Assembly: GCA_030710605.1 (NCBI GenBank)
Contig: CP092879.1
Location: 21,894,801 to 21,958,800 of the forward strand
Direction of reading: 5' to 3'
Length of the DNA stretch: 64,000 nt
Source: Cordylochernes scorpioides
Lineage: Eukaryota > Arthropoda > Arachnida > Pseudoscorpiones > Chernetidae
Shown: in pieces, positions 47,260-59,027 of the stretch
Layout: each line of letters opens with the position of its first letter
Position numbering within the stretch: position 1 is the stretch's first letter
The notes under the pieces: generated by a model
Database searches by the model: none
The model's input: the letters and a program-made list of their open reading frames with translations, nothing else
Told to the model about the DNA's origin: nothing
Position numbers and translations under genes: made by a program

Positions 47260-47956
47260 AAACCGGACAACGAATGTTCAACCCGCCATCAGCGGCCACA
47301 TTGGTACTATAGAGGGGGAGGGGGGGTTGGGGGTTTAAAGGTTATTTAAGTTATTACATATGTCCCCCCCCTGATATTGTGTAGGTAAATCTATATGTCG
47401 GTTAATGCTGTTTTTTGATATGGATAATATGGCCTCAATGATCAGTCTTTGGTATTTATTGGAGATGTTATTGTATAAGGTGGTATTTGGAAAGTCTGTA
47501 TGCCGGGGAGAGGTGATAGGCTATGATGGGGCGGAGGGGAACTGTAGGTTTATGGATTTTGGGCAGTCCGTAGAGGTAGGGCGTATTGGATATATCTGAA
47601 GTGAATGTGTGATATTGCTCAGTTGTGATGGAGCCGGACTTTTTTAGACGTAACAGTTTCAATCGGAATGCTCTGGTGGAGGAGGTTATGTCTATCCTGG
47701 TAATCGGTATGAAAGTTGTTTGGTCACTAAGAATGTCCATCATCTTGGAGATGTAATCATCCGTATCCAAGATGACAGTTTGGGATCCCTTATCTGACCG
47801 GGTAACCATGATCTGTGGGTTCTGTCTAAGTGATTGGAGTGAGCGGTACTTACCAAGAGATAGGTGCATCTGGGGGGCTGGTTTCCGGAGGACTTGGTCA
47901 CAGATTGCCGTATGGTGTGTTGGGTGGCGTGGGGAAGCGGGCTGATGGCGGGCTCA
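47254..47956 (-). pseudogene. Truncated, internally deleted inverted PLE2 copy
   Basis: Reverse complement of pieces of the plus copy: 50112-49990, then about 49990-49888, a jump, then about 48722-48240. The minus frame (47869-47468) reads MHLSLGKYRSLQSLRQN, TRSDKGSQTVILDTDDYI and YGLPKIHKPTVPLRP. It has six A's where the plus copy has seven (near 48550), so its frame stays open there. The junction with the plus copy is at GGGCTCA|GCCG. Confidence 0.8.
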
Positions 47957-50022
47957 GCCGTTCTCCCCCAGCCCGTCATGACCTCATACCTGACGCTCAT
48001 CACGGCAGACGTCAAGCGCCAAGATGGCAGCGGCAGAACCCGCCACCTTTCTAAATTAGTCCACTGGTCCAACAAGTATGGCTTCCCTGCTGAATACCTT
48101 CCCTGCAAACCCCACGCTCCCACTTTCATTAACCTATCTACATTTGTGCCATCTCCCAACCAAAGGGAAATCTTATCATACGGTCTTAAATACAGACCCC
48201 CATCCAGGGCAGACATTCCTAGGATCATCGCGGGGGTTGAGCCCGCCATCAGCCCGCTTCCCCACGCCACCCAACACACCATACGGCAATCTGTGACCCA
48301 AGTCCTCCGGAAACCAGCCCTTCAGATGCACCTATCTCTTGGTAAGTACCGCTCACTCCGATCACTTAGACAGAACCCACAGATCATGGTTACCCGGTCA
48401 GATAAGGGATCCCAAACTGTCATCTTGGATACGGATGATTACATCTCCAAGATGATGGACATTCTTAGTGACCAAACAACTTTCATACCGATTACCAGGA
48501 TAGACATAACCTCCTCCACCAGAGCATTCCGATTGAAACTGTTACGTCTAAAAAAAGTCCGGCTCCATCACAACTGAGCAATATCACACATTCACTTCAG
48601 ATATATCCAATACGCCCTACATCTACGGACTGCCCCAAATCCATAAACCTACAGTTTCCCTCCGCCCCATCATAGCCTATCACCTCTCCCCGGCATACAG
48701 ACTTTCCAAATACCTGTCATCCTTCTTAACACCCCTTGTAAAGACCCGACCACAATCTTCCTCCATAACAGACATCCCGGCCTTTATACAGTTCATCCAA
48801 TCTCTCACCCCATATCAGAACTCGACCATGATTTCCTATGATGTTAATTCAATGTATTTATCACTGCCCCATCAACTGATCATTTCACAGCTAACAAAAT
48901 TCCTGCATGACACCCAACTGGACTCTAACACCGTTGCTACTATAGTAGCGCTCACCTCCATATGCTTAGATATCACAGACTTTGCTTTTAACAGCCAATT
49001 TTACAAACAGATCAGGGGCTCACCCATGGGCAGCCCGTTATCATCACCGTTAGCCGAAATAGTTATGTCCACAGTTGATAATTGGATCCAATAGCAATTC
49101 ACACCGGGTATTCACATATGGAGGAGATATATTGATGATATCCTCTGTATATGTGAAACCGGACAGGAGAACAGTATATTATCTGTTCTTAACTCCTTTC
49201 ACCCCGATATTTCCTTCAGTTATGAACCAGAAGCCAATAATGTAATACCATTTCTAGACATACTGATTATTCGTACCCCTTCACACTACCACACAACCGT
49301 ATATCATAAAATCAATAACCCAACTTTCTACACCAATTTCAAGTCTTTCTGTCCCTTATCCCATAAAATTAATACTGTTAGAACACTTACCAAAAGATTG
49401 GTTACTCATTGCTCCCTGCCCATTCAGATCATTAGAGTTTTCTAACATTAAAAAACAGCTTGCCCTCTCCCAATATCCACACCATTTCATTCGCAAATAT
49501 CAATACAACCCGGCCCATATAAAACCCATGTTACCCCATAGAAATATCTGCATCTTACCTTACTCAACACAATCCGCAGCCATATCCCACCTCCTTAAAT
49601 CTTACGGCATCAATACCTTTTTTAAAAACAATAAAAGCCTAGCCACCATCCTTAGACATCCTATTACCCGATCACAGAGGCCTGCCAGTGTTCAATCATC
49701 GGGTGGCTCGGTCTACTCAGTCTCATGCAACGATTGTGGTGCAACCTATATAGGTGAGACTGGTAGGTCCGTGGCCATCAGGATGGTTGAGCATGGCAGG
49801 TGTATCAATAACAAAGACAGCAAATCCCTCATTTACAACCATACTCTAAACACAGGCCACTCATTCAATTTAACTTCTCCCACCACCTTATACAATAACA
49901 TCTCCAATAAATACCAAAGACTGATCATAGAGGCCATATTATCCATATCAAAAAACAGCATTAACCGACATATAGATTTACCTACACAATATCAGGGGGG
50001 GGGGACATATGTAATAACTTAA
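47957..50022 (+). pseudogene. PLE2 polyprotein: RT then GIY-YIG, broken
   Basis: N-terminal region with FINLSTFVPSPNQREILS and RADIPRIIAGVEPAI. RT follows, with SDKGSQTVILD, YGLPKIHKPTV, ISYDVNSMYLSLP (motif A), IRGSPMGSPLSSPLAE (motif B) and RRYIDDILCI (motif C). The C-terminal GIY-YIG endonuclease (about 49700-49900) has VYSVSCNDC, ATYIGETGRS and EHGRCINN, ending NSINRHIDLP. Breaks: one extra A near 48550, TAG at 49093 after TVDNWIQ, and a frame shift near 49430. RT-then-endonuclease order defines the canonical Penelope clade. The upstream start is lost in the inverted junction. Confidence 0.88.
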
Positions 50023-50108
50023 ATAACCTTTAAACCCCCAACCCCCCCTCCCCCTCTATAGTACCAATGTGGCCGCTGATGGCGGGTTGAACATTCGTTG
50101 TCCGGTTT

Positions 50109-50148
<40 letters not shown>

Positions 50149-51369
50149 TTGTATAGTTTTATAGTTAAGTATTCTATTAAAATTATCTTCATTATTTTGA
50201 TTATTTAAATTCAAATTATAAAATTTGTTAATTGTTATTATTTAGTATAGATAGAGAAAAAAAAATCCTTTACTTCTAAAACATCCTCTAGTTAATTATA
50301 TATTTATAATTAATAACAATAAAATTTAACAACGTAACGTCTTTTGTATCGGCTTTTACACGTCATTTAGACATACTCTAATCCTATATATAGAATAATA
50401 GAAGTGAGAATATATATGATAGTTAGAAAAAAGAGAGAAAGACAGAACCATGCACTATTAATCAAACTAATAATAAGAAAACAAAAAGTTTTGTAAATAA
50501 GGTAGATAAGATTGTTAGTATATATATATATTTTTATAATTTTATATTTTATTCTTTTTTTTTAAAAAGATTTTTTAAATTTTTTTATTTTAAAATATGA
50601 ATATAAAAAGTTGTATTTAGTAAAATATCTATATTATGAATTAACTTTTATTATAAGTTTGGTTATTATGTTTTGAAACCCTAATGGTAGACCAGACATA
50701 TACAAAAAACTTAAATTGGAGTAATTATTGAAAAAAGAGGTCTGCTGAACCGGGACTTCTCAAATAGAAATTCAGCTTTCAACATTTCATCCCTTCTCTA
50801 TTATGTCTAGACCTCCTTTCAACCGTATTTTATGTGTTAATATGAAGTTACTACAGTAAAACATTTATATGAACAGATATAATGTGTACCTACCTTGTCC
50901 GCGTACGCCTTCAACTGTAAACATCTATTTCTGGATGACACATGTTGTGGGGGAGTGGGGACAAATTTAGACCGAGTTGTGGAAAAACAAGACATTCAAT
51001 GAATAAAGATAAGATAGCTAAGGGAAGAAATCCAAATTTTATAATCTTTACAGTCAGTTAAATTAAAATAATTGATTCAACACTTATTCATCTTTCAATA
51101 TTCCTTTAAAAAGGCAAATTATTAGAGTTTAATAAAGCTATTAATTGTGAAAATTCACTTTTATTTAATTTCCATTTTCCTCCCCAGAAATTGGAGATTA
51201 AACAAAATGAATTATATACAATATTACTTTAAAAATCTTGTGAAAAAATCTTCAAATCAGCTATTTAATTTAAGTTTAACTAATTGTTGAAGATTATAAA
51301 TTTGTAGTATTGATTATTGAAAGAAATTATAGAAAGTTGATTCAATAAATGGATACTTCCATTTATTTT

Positions 51370-52315
51370 TTAAAAGTATTTTATAATTGATATACTGTTG
51401 AAATATTTTACTTGTCTGATACTAAATTTGTTTTTAATAAATTCCATGTTTAAATTTTTAACATCTTCTATGAAATTTTCTAATTTATTATTTATTCTAT
51501 AAAATCTTAGAAACTGACCAAAATATATACCTTTGCAGCAATTTAATGAAATATTAGAATTCATATTACAGTATTTTATAATATTGAAATTATAATTACT
51601 TTTTTTATTATAAATTTTAATAGCATTATTTGTAAGGTCTATATTTAGGTCTAAAAAGTTAACTTTTTTGTTTCTATAAATTTTTTCATTGTTTTTAAGT
51701 TTCAAGTATTTAGGATAAATTTTAGGTATTAAATTTTTGAACTGTGGATTATTAAATATTATGATGTCATCTACATAACGGAACATTTGCCAGTTAACAT
51801 TATTTTGTAGAAAGTATTCTCTTTCGTACCAGAATAATATTAAGTTTGCTAATAACGGACTAGAAGACGTTCCCATGGGAACTCCTTCTGATTGAATATA
51901 TATTTTATTTTTAAATTCTATATAGTTAAAATTTAAAAATGTTTCCAGTAGAGTTTTTGCTGTTTTAAGATCTAATTTAATTGTTTTATATCTGTTATGA
52001 ATAATTTTAATGTGGAAAGTTTTGTCATTAATGATTTCGTTAAATAAATTGGTTATTTTATTATTTAGATCTCTTAAATTTATTTTAGAATATAGGTCCT
52101 CAAAGTCAAATGTGTGTACTGTTTCCATGTTTGTCCAATTGTTCATTAAATAGTTAATGATTTTTTTATTTGAGTCGATAAATTTATAATTATATTTATT
52201 AGTTAATTTATTTATAATAAATTGTAGTGTTGAAGCTAATTGTATATCAATGTTTTTTATAACTGAATTTATACCAGATGTGATTGTTCTGAAAGAAATA
52301 GGTTTTTTGTAAAAG
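51370..52315 (-). pseudogene. 5'-truncated inverted copy of the permuted PLE
   Basis: The frame 52146-51370 is 258 codons and nearly identical to the plus ORF: NNWTNMETVHTFDFEDLY, EGVPMGTSSSPLLANLIL and FRYVDDIIIF. Sequence similarity continues to 52315 (complement of CAAAAAACCTATTTCTTTC), where it joins the plus terminal repeat directly. The reading frame ends early (IIKYF) near 51370 by a base change in a T-run. Confidence 0.85.
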
Positions 52316-53000
52316 TTAATTCATAATATAGATATTTTACTAAATACAACTTTTTATATTCATATTTTAAAATAAAAAAAATTAAAAAATCTTAAAAAAA
52401 AAAAGAATAAAATATAAAATTATAAAAATATATATATATATACTAACAATCTTATCTACCTTATTTACAAAACTTTTTGTTTTCTTATTATTAGTTTGAT
52501 TAATAGTGCATGGTTCTGTCTTTCTCTCTTTTTTCTAACTATCATATATATTCTCACTTCTATTATTCTATATATAGGATTAGAGTATGTCTAAATGACG
52601 TGTAAAAGCCGATACAAAAGACGTTACGTTGTTAAATTTTATTGTTATTAATTATAAATATATAATTAACTAGAGGATGTTTTAGAAGTAAAGGATTTTT
52701 TTTTCTCTATCTATACTAAATAATAACAATTAACAAATTTTATAATTTGAATTTAAATAATCAAAATAATGAAGATAATTTTAATAGAATACTTAACTAT
52801 AAAACTATACAACTATTTATTTTTATAATTAATTTAGATTTAGCTTGCTAATCTAACCAAATCTACTTGATATGATTTATCATTCTGATCAGATTGCTCC
52901 TTAAGTTTTAAATGTAGTATCACTGTTATATTTTTATTATATAGTTTTTACACTATATTAATTCATATGAGCTTGCTCTATGATATATTTTTATATATAA
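52316..53000 (+). repeat. Permuted PLE, upstream terminal repeat
   Basis: It matches 56530-57164 almost base for base from TTAATTCATAATATAGATAT to TTTTTATTATATA, apart from small A/T-run differences. It then runs on into the element's 5' leader to about 53380. The right copy stops at TTATATA. Confidence 0.8.
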
Positions 53001-53382
53001 TATAATATACAAATTTAATTATATATTAGATATTCTAATATAAATAAAACTCCATACAGATTATAATTATCTTTTATTGTTTGATTATAAAAGTAAATTA
53101 TAAAAGTAATTTTAAAAAATAACTTCAGAACTTTTGTTTTTTTCATTGTTTAGATAGTTTAAAGATGTTTTTTATTAGTTATTCTTAAAAATATAACAGA
53201 TAACAAACAGTAATATCTATATTTTTATAGATTAATTATTCATTTTATTACAAATTTAATTACCACAAAAACAATTAAGATAAATATATTAAAAAAAAAA
53301 AAAATTTTCTCAATAGAATAACAAACTAAAAAACTTAAAAAAAACTACCAGCATATTAGGGTTAGCACCTCTTTTATGTTAA

Positions 53383-55900
53383 TTTAAACTCGCTAAGAAT
53401 TGCCTAAGAAAGAATTGTCAAACTTGTCCCTCTCTTAAGAACCATGACACATTTCAAACGACTAGTTGTAAATTAGTAAATACTATTTATAAATTAACAT
53501 GCCAAATTTGTCAATTATCATATATAGGACAAACGTGTAATCCATTAAATATACGAATAAACCTACATAGAAACCACGCTAAAAAATCAATTGGTAATAT
53601 ATATATGAAAGAACACAATCAATTACATACTTTTAACAACTTTAAGATAGAAATACTAGACATATGTCAAAACAAAAAACAACGACTATTATTAGAAAAC
53701 AACTACATTTATAAACACAACACATTATTCCCTTATGGACTTAATGACAAATTAAACTACACATACAAACCACAAACAGAAGAAATTTCAACTTATGAAA
53801 TCAGCTGCAAATACAAAAAAAAAAAATGAATTCAAAACTAAACCTAATAAAACTAGAGGTAAAACTACCAATAAATTAGGTTACATTGAATTTGAAGAAT
53901 TACTGGACCCAAAACAAATGTACACTAACAACTTCGTCGATAAATTTATTAAAACATTATTTAAACTAAATAATAATAAATTTATCAAACCTATAGAATA
54001 TATTAAAATTCATAATCTGACTAACAGATTAATAGATATCACACACGACATCTTTAAATACAGAAAAATTAAACAATCTACTAATAACATTAATATTATC
54101 ATTAAATTTAATAACAATTTATTTAATCATATTAAGTTTAATGATATTTTTAATAACCAAAACATTAATAATCTTTTCCCTATAAAAAATTTAAATTTCA
54201 AAACAATCTGGAGATAGAACAAAAATATAGGTAATTTAGTTTGCAATTATAACCAATTTATTAATAATTTGGCAAATTTTAAAAAAATTAAATGTAATTG
54301 CAACAACTATATTGATAAATATAAGTTTTCAGGTCATATATTAACTAGCAATTTTTCTTTTTTAAATCCAGAATATCAGGATATTTTAAATAAAGGGTAT
54401 AAATATATACCTCAAATTAAACACAATTATAATAATACAATTAAATCTATATTAAAAGATATAGATATTTTCATAAATAAAACTAGTATAAAATACAGTA
54501 TTCCAGAATTTACTTTTCTGGAATGGAAACATAATATTAAAAAGGAAATTATAAATTATTATAATAATACACTTAAATACACAAAACCTAATTCAGATAT
54601 TCCTTCTTTTAAAGAAAATATAATTAATTTACAGAAGGACTTTATTATCACTCCTATAGATAAATGTTCCAATAACTTATCTATAATTTGTAAAAATCTA
54701 TACCACGATATACTAAAAAAGGAAATTGATAATAATCATAAATACACTTTTGCTAGAACTACAACCACAAAAATCAAAAAAGACATCAAAAATGTTGAAA
54801 ATTCACTAAAAATTTATAATCACTACAAAAATCCAAACATACCAAAGTTCTATATAATTCCTAAACTACACAAAAAACCTATTTCTTTCAGAACAATCAC
54901 ATCTGGTATAAATTCAGTTATAAAAAACATTGATATACAATTAGCTTCAACACTACAATTTATTATAAATAAATTAACTAATAAATATAATTATAAATTT
55001 ATCGACTCAAATAAAAAAATCATTAACTATTTAATGAACAATTGGACAAACATGGAAACAGTACACATATTTGACTTTGAGGACCTATATTCTAAAATAA
55101 ATTTAAGAGATCTAATTAATAAAATAACCAATTTATTTAACGAAATCATTAATGACAAAACTTTCCACATTAAAATTATTCATAACAGATATAAAACAAT
55201 TAAATTAGATCTTAAAACAGCAAAAACTCTACTGGAAACATTTTTAAATTTTAACTATATAGAATTTAAAAATAAAATATATATTCAATCAGAAGGAGTT
55301 CCCATGGGAACGTCTTCTAGTCCGTTATTAGCAAACTTAATATTATTCTGGTACGAAAGAGAATACTTTCTACAAAATAATGTTAACTGGCAAATGTTCC
55401 GTTATGTAGATGACATCATAATATTTAATAATCCACAGTACAAAAATTTAATACCTAAAATTTATCCTAAATACTTGAAACTTAAAAACAATGAAAAAAT
55501 TTATAGAAACAAAAAAGTTAACTTTTTAGACCTAAATATAGACCTTACAATTAATGCTATTAAAATTTATAATAAAAAAAGTAATTATAATTTCAATATT
55601 ATAAAATACTGTAATATGAATTCTAATATTTCATTAAATTGCTGCAAAGGTATATATTTTGGTCAGTTTCTAAGATTTTATAGAATAAATAATATATTAG
55701 AAAATTTCATAGAAGATGTTAAAAATTTAAACATGGAATTTATTAAAAACAAATTTAGTATCAGACAAGTAAAATATTTCAACAGTATATCAATTATAAA
55801 ATACTTAAAAAAAATAAATGGAAGTATCCATTTATTAAATCAACTTTCTATAATTTCTTTCAATAATCAATACTACAAATTTATAATCTTCAACAATTAG
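53383..55900 (+). pseudogene. Permuted PLE ORF: GIY-YIG then RT, two breaks
   Basis: The first frame (53383-53829) encodes a GIY-YIG nuclease: NCQTCPS, SCKLVNTIYKLTCQICQ, LSYIGQTCNP, IRINLHRNH, IYMKEHN and LLLENNYIYKHN. Cys and His around the core suggest a zinc-binding insert. It ends in a run of 12 A's (53815-53826). Two bases out of frame, the sequence continues (NEFKTKPNKTRG onward) to a TAG at 54215. It then runs open from 54218 through RT to 55900. RT motifs are FDFEDLY (near codon 269 of the 543-codon segment), EGVPMGTSSSPLLAN (343) and YVDD (379), then VNFLDLNIDL. No nuclease follows RT. This order is the one described for Naiad/Chlamys PLEs. One A-run indel and one stop are the only breaks; no ATG is visible before 53605. 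Confidence 0.85.
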
Positions 55901-56529
55901 TTAAACTTAAATTAAATAGCTGATTTGAAGATTTTTTCACAAGATTTTTAAAGTAATATTGTATATAATTCATTTTGTTTAATCTCCAATTTCTGGGGAG
56001 GAAAATGGAAATTAAATAAAAGTGAATTTTCACAATTAATAGCTTTATTAAACTCTAATAATTTGCCTTTTTAAAGGAATATTGAAAGATGAATAAGTGT
56101 TGAATCAATTATTTTAATTTAACTGACTGTAAAGATTATAAAATTTGGATTTCTTCCCTTAGCTATCTTATCTTTATTCATTGAATGTCTTGTTTTTCCA
56201 CAACTCGGTCTAAATTTGTCCCCACCCCCCCACAACATGTGTCATCCAGAAATAGATGTTTACAGTTGAAGGCGTACGCGGACAAGGTAGGTACACATTA
56301 TATCTGTTCATATAAATGTTTCACTGTAGTAACTTTATATTAACACATAAAATACGGTTGAAAGGAGGTCTAGACATAATAGAGAAGGGATGAAATGTTG
56401 AAAGCTGAATTTCTATTTGAGAAGTCCCGGTTCAGCAGACCTCTTTTTTCAATAATTACTCCAATTTAAGTTTTTTGTATATGTCTGGTCTACCATTAGG
56501 GTTTCAAAACATAATAACCAAACTTATAA
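55901..56529 (+). other. Permuted PLE 3' untranslated region
   Basis: Non-coding, and also present inverted at 50650-51360 beside the truncated copy. It contains a C-run (CCCCACCCCCCCAC near 56221) and GAAATGTTGAAAGCTGAA near 56391. The latter faintly resembles the GAAAGC end of a hammerhead but lacks a usable core. Confidence 0.6.
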
Positions 56530-57164
56530 TAAAAGTTAATTCATAATATAGATATTTTACTAAATACAACTTTTTATATTCATATTTTAAAATAAAAAAA
56601 TTTAAAAAATCTTTTTAAAAAAAAAGAATAAAATATAAAATTATAAATATATATATATATATATACTAACAATCTTATCTACCTTATTTACAAAACTTTT
56701 TGTTTTCTTATTATTAGTTTGATTAATAGTGCATGGTTCTGTCTTTCTCTCTTTTTTCTAACTATCATATATATTCTCACTTCTATTATTCTATATATAG
56801 GATTAGAGTATGTCTAAATGACGTGTAAAAGCCGATACAAAAGACGTTACGTTGTTAAATTTTATTGTTATTAATTATAAATATATAATTAACTAGAGGA
56901 TGTTTTAGAAGTAAAGGATTTTTTTTTCTCTATCTATACTAAATAATAACAATTAACAAATTTTATAATTTGAATTTAAATAATCAAAATAATGAAGATA
57001 ATTTTAATAGAATACTTAACTATAAAACTATACAACTATTTATTTTTATAATTAATTTAGATTTAGCTTGCTAATCTAACCAAATCTACTTGATATGATA
57101 TATCATTCTGATCAGATTGCTCCTTAAGTTTTAAATGTAGTATCACTGTTATATTTTTATTATA
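56530..57164 (+). repeat. Permuted PLE, downstream terminal repeat
   Basis: Direct copy of 52316-53000, and inverted copy of about 50143-50640. It ends in TTTTTATTATATA, merging with (TA)n. I see no clear hammerhead core here. Confidence 0.8.
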
Positions 57165-57230
57165 TATATATATATGAAAAAACAATAGAAAAAAATAAAA
57201 GATAAAAGATAAGTGGGTCAGGTGTTGATA

Positions 57231-57504
57231 TTAAAAATAAAGAAGGCATCTCCTGACCACAAGCACATGTGCTTTTTAGATGGCAGAGCGCCATCTAGTG
57301 GAGTAAAAATAAACTAAACGTTTATTTAGCTTACTCCGAGATATTTGGCCAACCCAATTTCTTGATAAATCAAGAAATTGGGTTGGCCAAATATCTCGGA
57401 GTAAGCTAAATAAACGTTTAGTTTATTTTTACTCCACTAGATGGCGCTCTGCCATCTAAAAAGCACATGTGCTTGTGGTCAGGAGATGCCTTCTTTATTT
57501 TTAA
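57231..57504. repeat. Perfect 274-bp palindrome, 4-nt loop
   Basis: 57231-57365 and 57370-57504 are exact reverse complements as far as I can read (135 bp each, loop TAAA). The arms include CCATCTAGTGGAG and CACATGTGCTTGTGGTCAGG. It is flanked by TA-rich sequence in the PLE2 microsatellite. No coding or known TIR family. Confidence 0.88.
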
Positions 57505-57726
57505 TATATATATATAGTTTCATAGTATAACCATCTGCAAATTCACCATTTGTTTGTCTTATGGCATTACAGGATTAGCATATTTTTGTAAATATCATAT
57601 ACAATAGTTTAGATTTGCAAAATATATTTTTAACTTAAATAATATTTTAGCCGTCCTATATTCTTCTCATATGTAAATATATTTTAAAAAACGGAATCCT
57701 ATATAAAGCCTTTTGCCATCATGTAT

Positions 57727-57768
57727 CATTACCTGTCGAAGGGCGTGACTGCCCGAAAGCTCGTGTAG
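57727..57768 (+). ncRNA. Hammerhead-like fold, CTGTCGA core, right end
   Basis: CTGTCGA at 57733-57739, stem II GGGC-GTGACT-GCCC, GAAA at 57755-57758, then GCTC and GTGTAG. Stem I has only about three pairs (TAC with GTG). It is the terminal-repeat ribozyme position of PLE2. Confidence 0.45.
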
Positions 57769-57884
57769 TTGATTATTAAAAAATCTTTTCTTCTTACGTT
57801 GTATTCTCTAGTATTTATAATCCACGGAGAAAGTTTCCATGCTATTTTAATAAACAGTTTTGATATCAAAATTTTGGAGTTGTC

Positions 57885-58688
57885 TTGAGGTGGACTGAAG
57901 AGAGGGTCCAGATCTGTCTTGAAGTGGACTGGAGAGAGGGTCCGGGTCTGTCTTGAAGTGGCCTAGAGAGAGGGTCCAGATCTATCTTTTGGAGTGGACT
58001 GGAGAGTGGGTCCGGATCTGTCTTTTGAAGTGGACTGGAGAGAGGGTCCGGGTCTTTCTTGAAGTGGACTGGAAAGAGGGTCCGGGTCTATCTTTTGGAG
58101 TGGACTGAAGAGAGGGTCCGGGTCTATCTTTTGGAGTGCACTGGAGAGAGGGTCTGGGTCTATCTTTTGGAGTGGACTGAAGAGAGGGTCCGGGTCTATC
58201 TTTTTGAGTGGACTGGAGAGAGGGTCCAGATCTGTCTTGAAGTGAAGTGGAGAGGGTCGGGGCCAATCTTTGGAGTGGACTTGAGAGAGGGTCCGTGTCT
58301 ATCTTTTGGAGTGGACTGGAGAGTGGGTCCGGATCTGTCTTTTGGAGTGGACTGGAGAGAGGGTCCGGGTCTGTCTTGAAGTGGACTGGAAAGAGGGTCC
58401 GGGTCTATCTTTTGGAGTGGACTGAAGAGAGGGTCCGGGTCTATCTTTTGGAGTAGCCTGGAGAGATGGTCCAGGTCTATCTTTTGGAGTAGACTGGAGA
58501 GATGGTCCGGGTCTATCTTTTGGAGTGGACTGGAGAGAGGGTCCGGGTCTATCTTTTGGAGTGGACTGGAGAGAGGGTTCGGGTCTATCTTTTGGAGTGG
58601 ACTGAAGAGAGTGTCCGGGTCTATCTTGAAGTGGACTGGAGGGAGGGTCCAGGTCTGTCTTGAGATGAACTGCAGAAAGGGTCCGTGT
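57885..58688. repeat. 34/36-bp minisatellite, left block
   Basis: About 22 tandem units built on GTGGACTGGAGAGAGGGTCC followed by GGGTCTATCTTTTGGA (36 bp) or GGGTCTGTCTTGAA (34 bp). The two unit types are interspersed. Long frames on both strands (for example 58196-58696) only reflect the period. It is interrupted at CGTGT by the Gypsy element and resumes at 62084. Confidence 0.92.
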
Positions 58689-59027
58689 TGTAACATAAAA
58701 AGATTATTATGTTTATTGACTTTTGACCATGATGATTAATGTTGTATTATATATGAATATAGTGTAGAACAAGCGCAGCCATGCTTGTAGTAAATAAAAT
58801 ATATTACAATTAAAGGGTGGTAATTACTAAATAAAATATAATTACTTAATAAAAAATAAATAATATAAAACCACAACGGCTACGTAACATGGTGGCAGCG
58901 GAAAACGAAGAAAAAGCTTAAAAATTTCGAAGCAAACGAAGTAAAAGAAAAGTCTATACCTCTAAAGTAAGTACATTTTTATATATTTTTTCAATTTTGA
59001 AAAAATAGATTATACAAATTTTGGAAA

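Larger units (their letters stand above)
50131..57164 (+). mobile_element. Permuted PLE (Naiad-type) with inverted partial copy
   Basis: Three copies of one terminal repeat: about 50143-50640 (minus), 52316-53000 (plus) and 56530-57164 (plus). A truncated minus copy of the ORF (52315-51370) precedes a long plus ORF (53383-55900). The 5' truncated inverted copy plus direct repeats on both sides of the ORF is usual PLE structure. It sits in the (TA)n tract of PLE2. Base composition is more AT-rich than PLE2. Confidence 0.8.
46902..57813 (+). mobile_element. Canonical Penelope-like element (PLE2) with nested insertions
   Basis: The outer 46902-47205 and 57506-57813 are inverted copies of the same terminal repeat. 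Each contains a hammerhead-like fold, the phrase CCATCTGCAAATT and a (TA)n tract. Inside lie a truncated minus copy (47254-47956) and a fuller plus copy (47957-50112). The plus copy's 3' end leads into (TA)n at 50113, where a second PLE and a palindrome are inserted before (TA)n resumes at 57506. Without the nested DNA it is about 3.6 kb. Confidence 0.7.

Noticed and set aside
48000..48282. Minus frame of 180 codons spanning 47740-48282
   Set aside because: It crosses the inverted-repeat junction of PLE2 and reads the real plus-strand PLE frame backwards on one side.
56384..56430. Hammerhead in the permuted PLE 3' region
   Set aside because: GATGA and GAAAGC occur, but there is no CTGANGA box, no stem II of three or more pairs and no stem I.
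57982..58696. Long frames on both strands in the minisatellite, for example 166 codons on the minus strand
   Set aside because: A 36-bp period is a multiple of three, so any stop-free unit gives a long frame.
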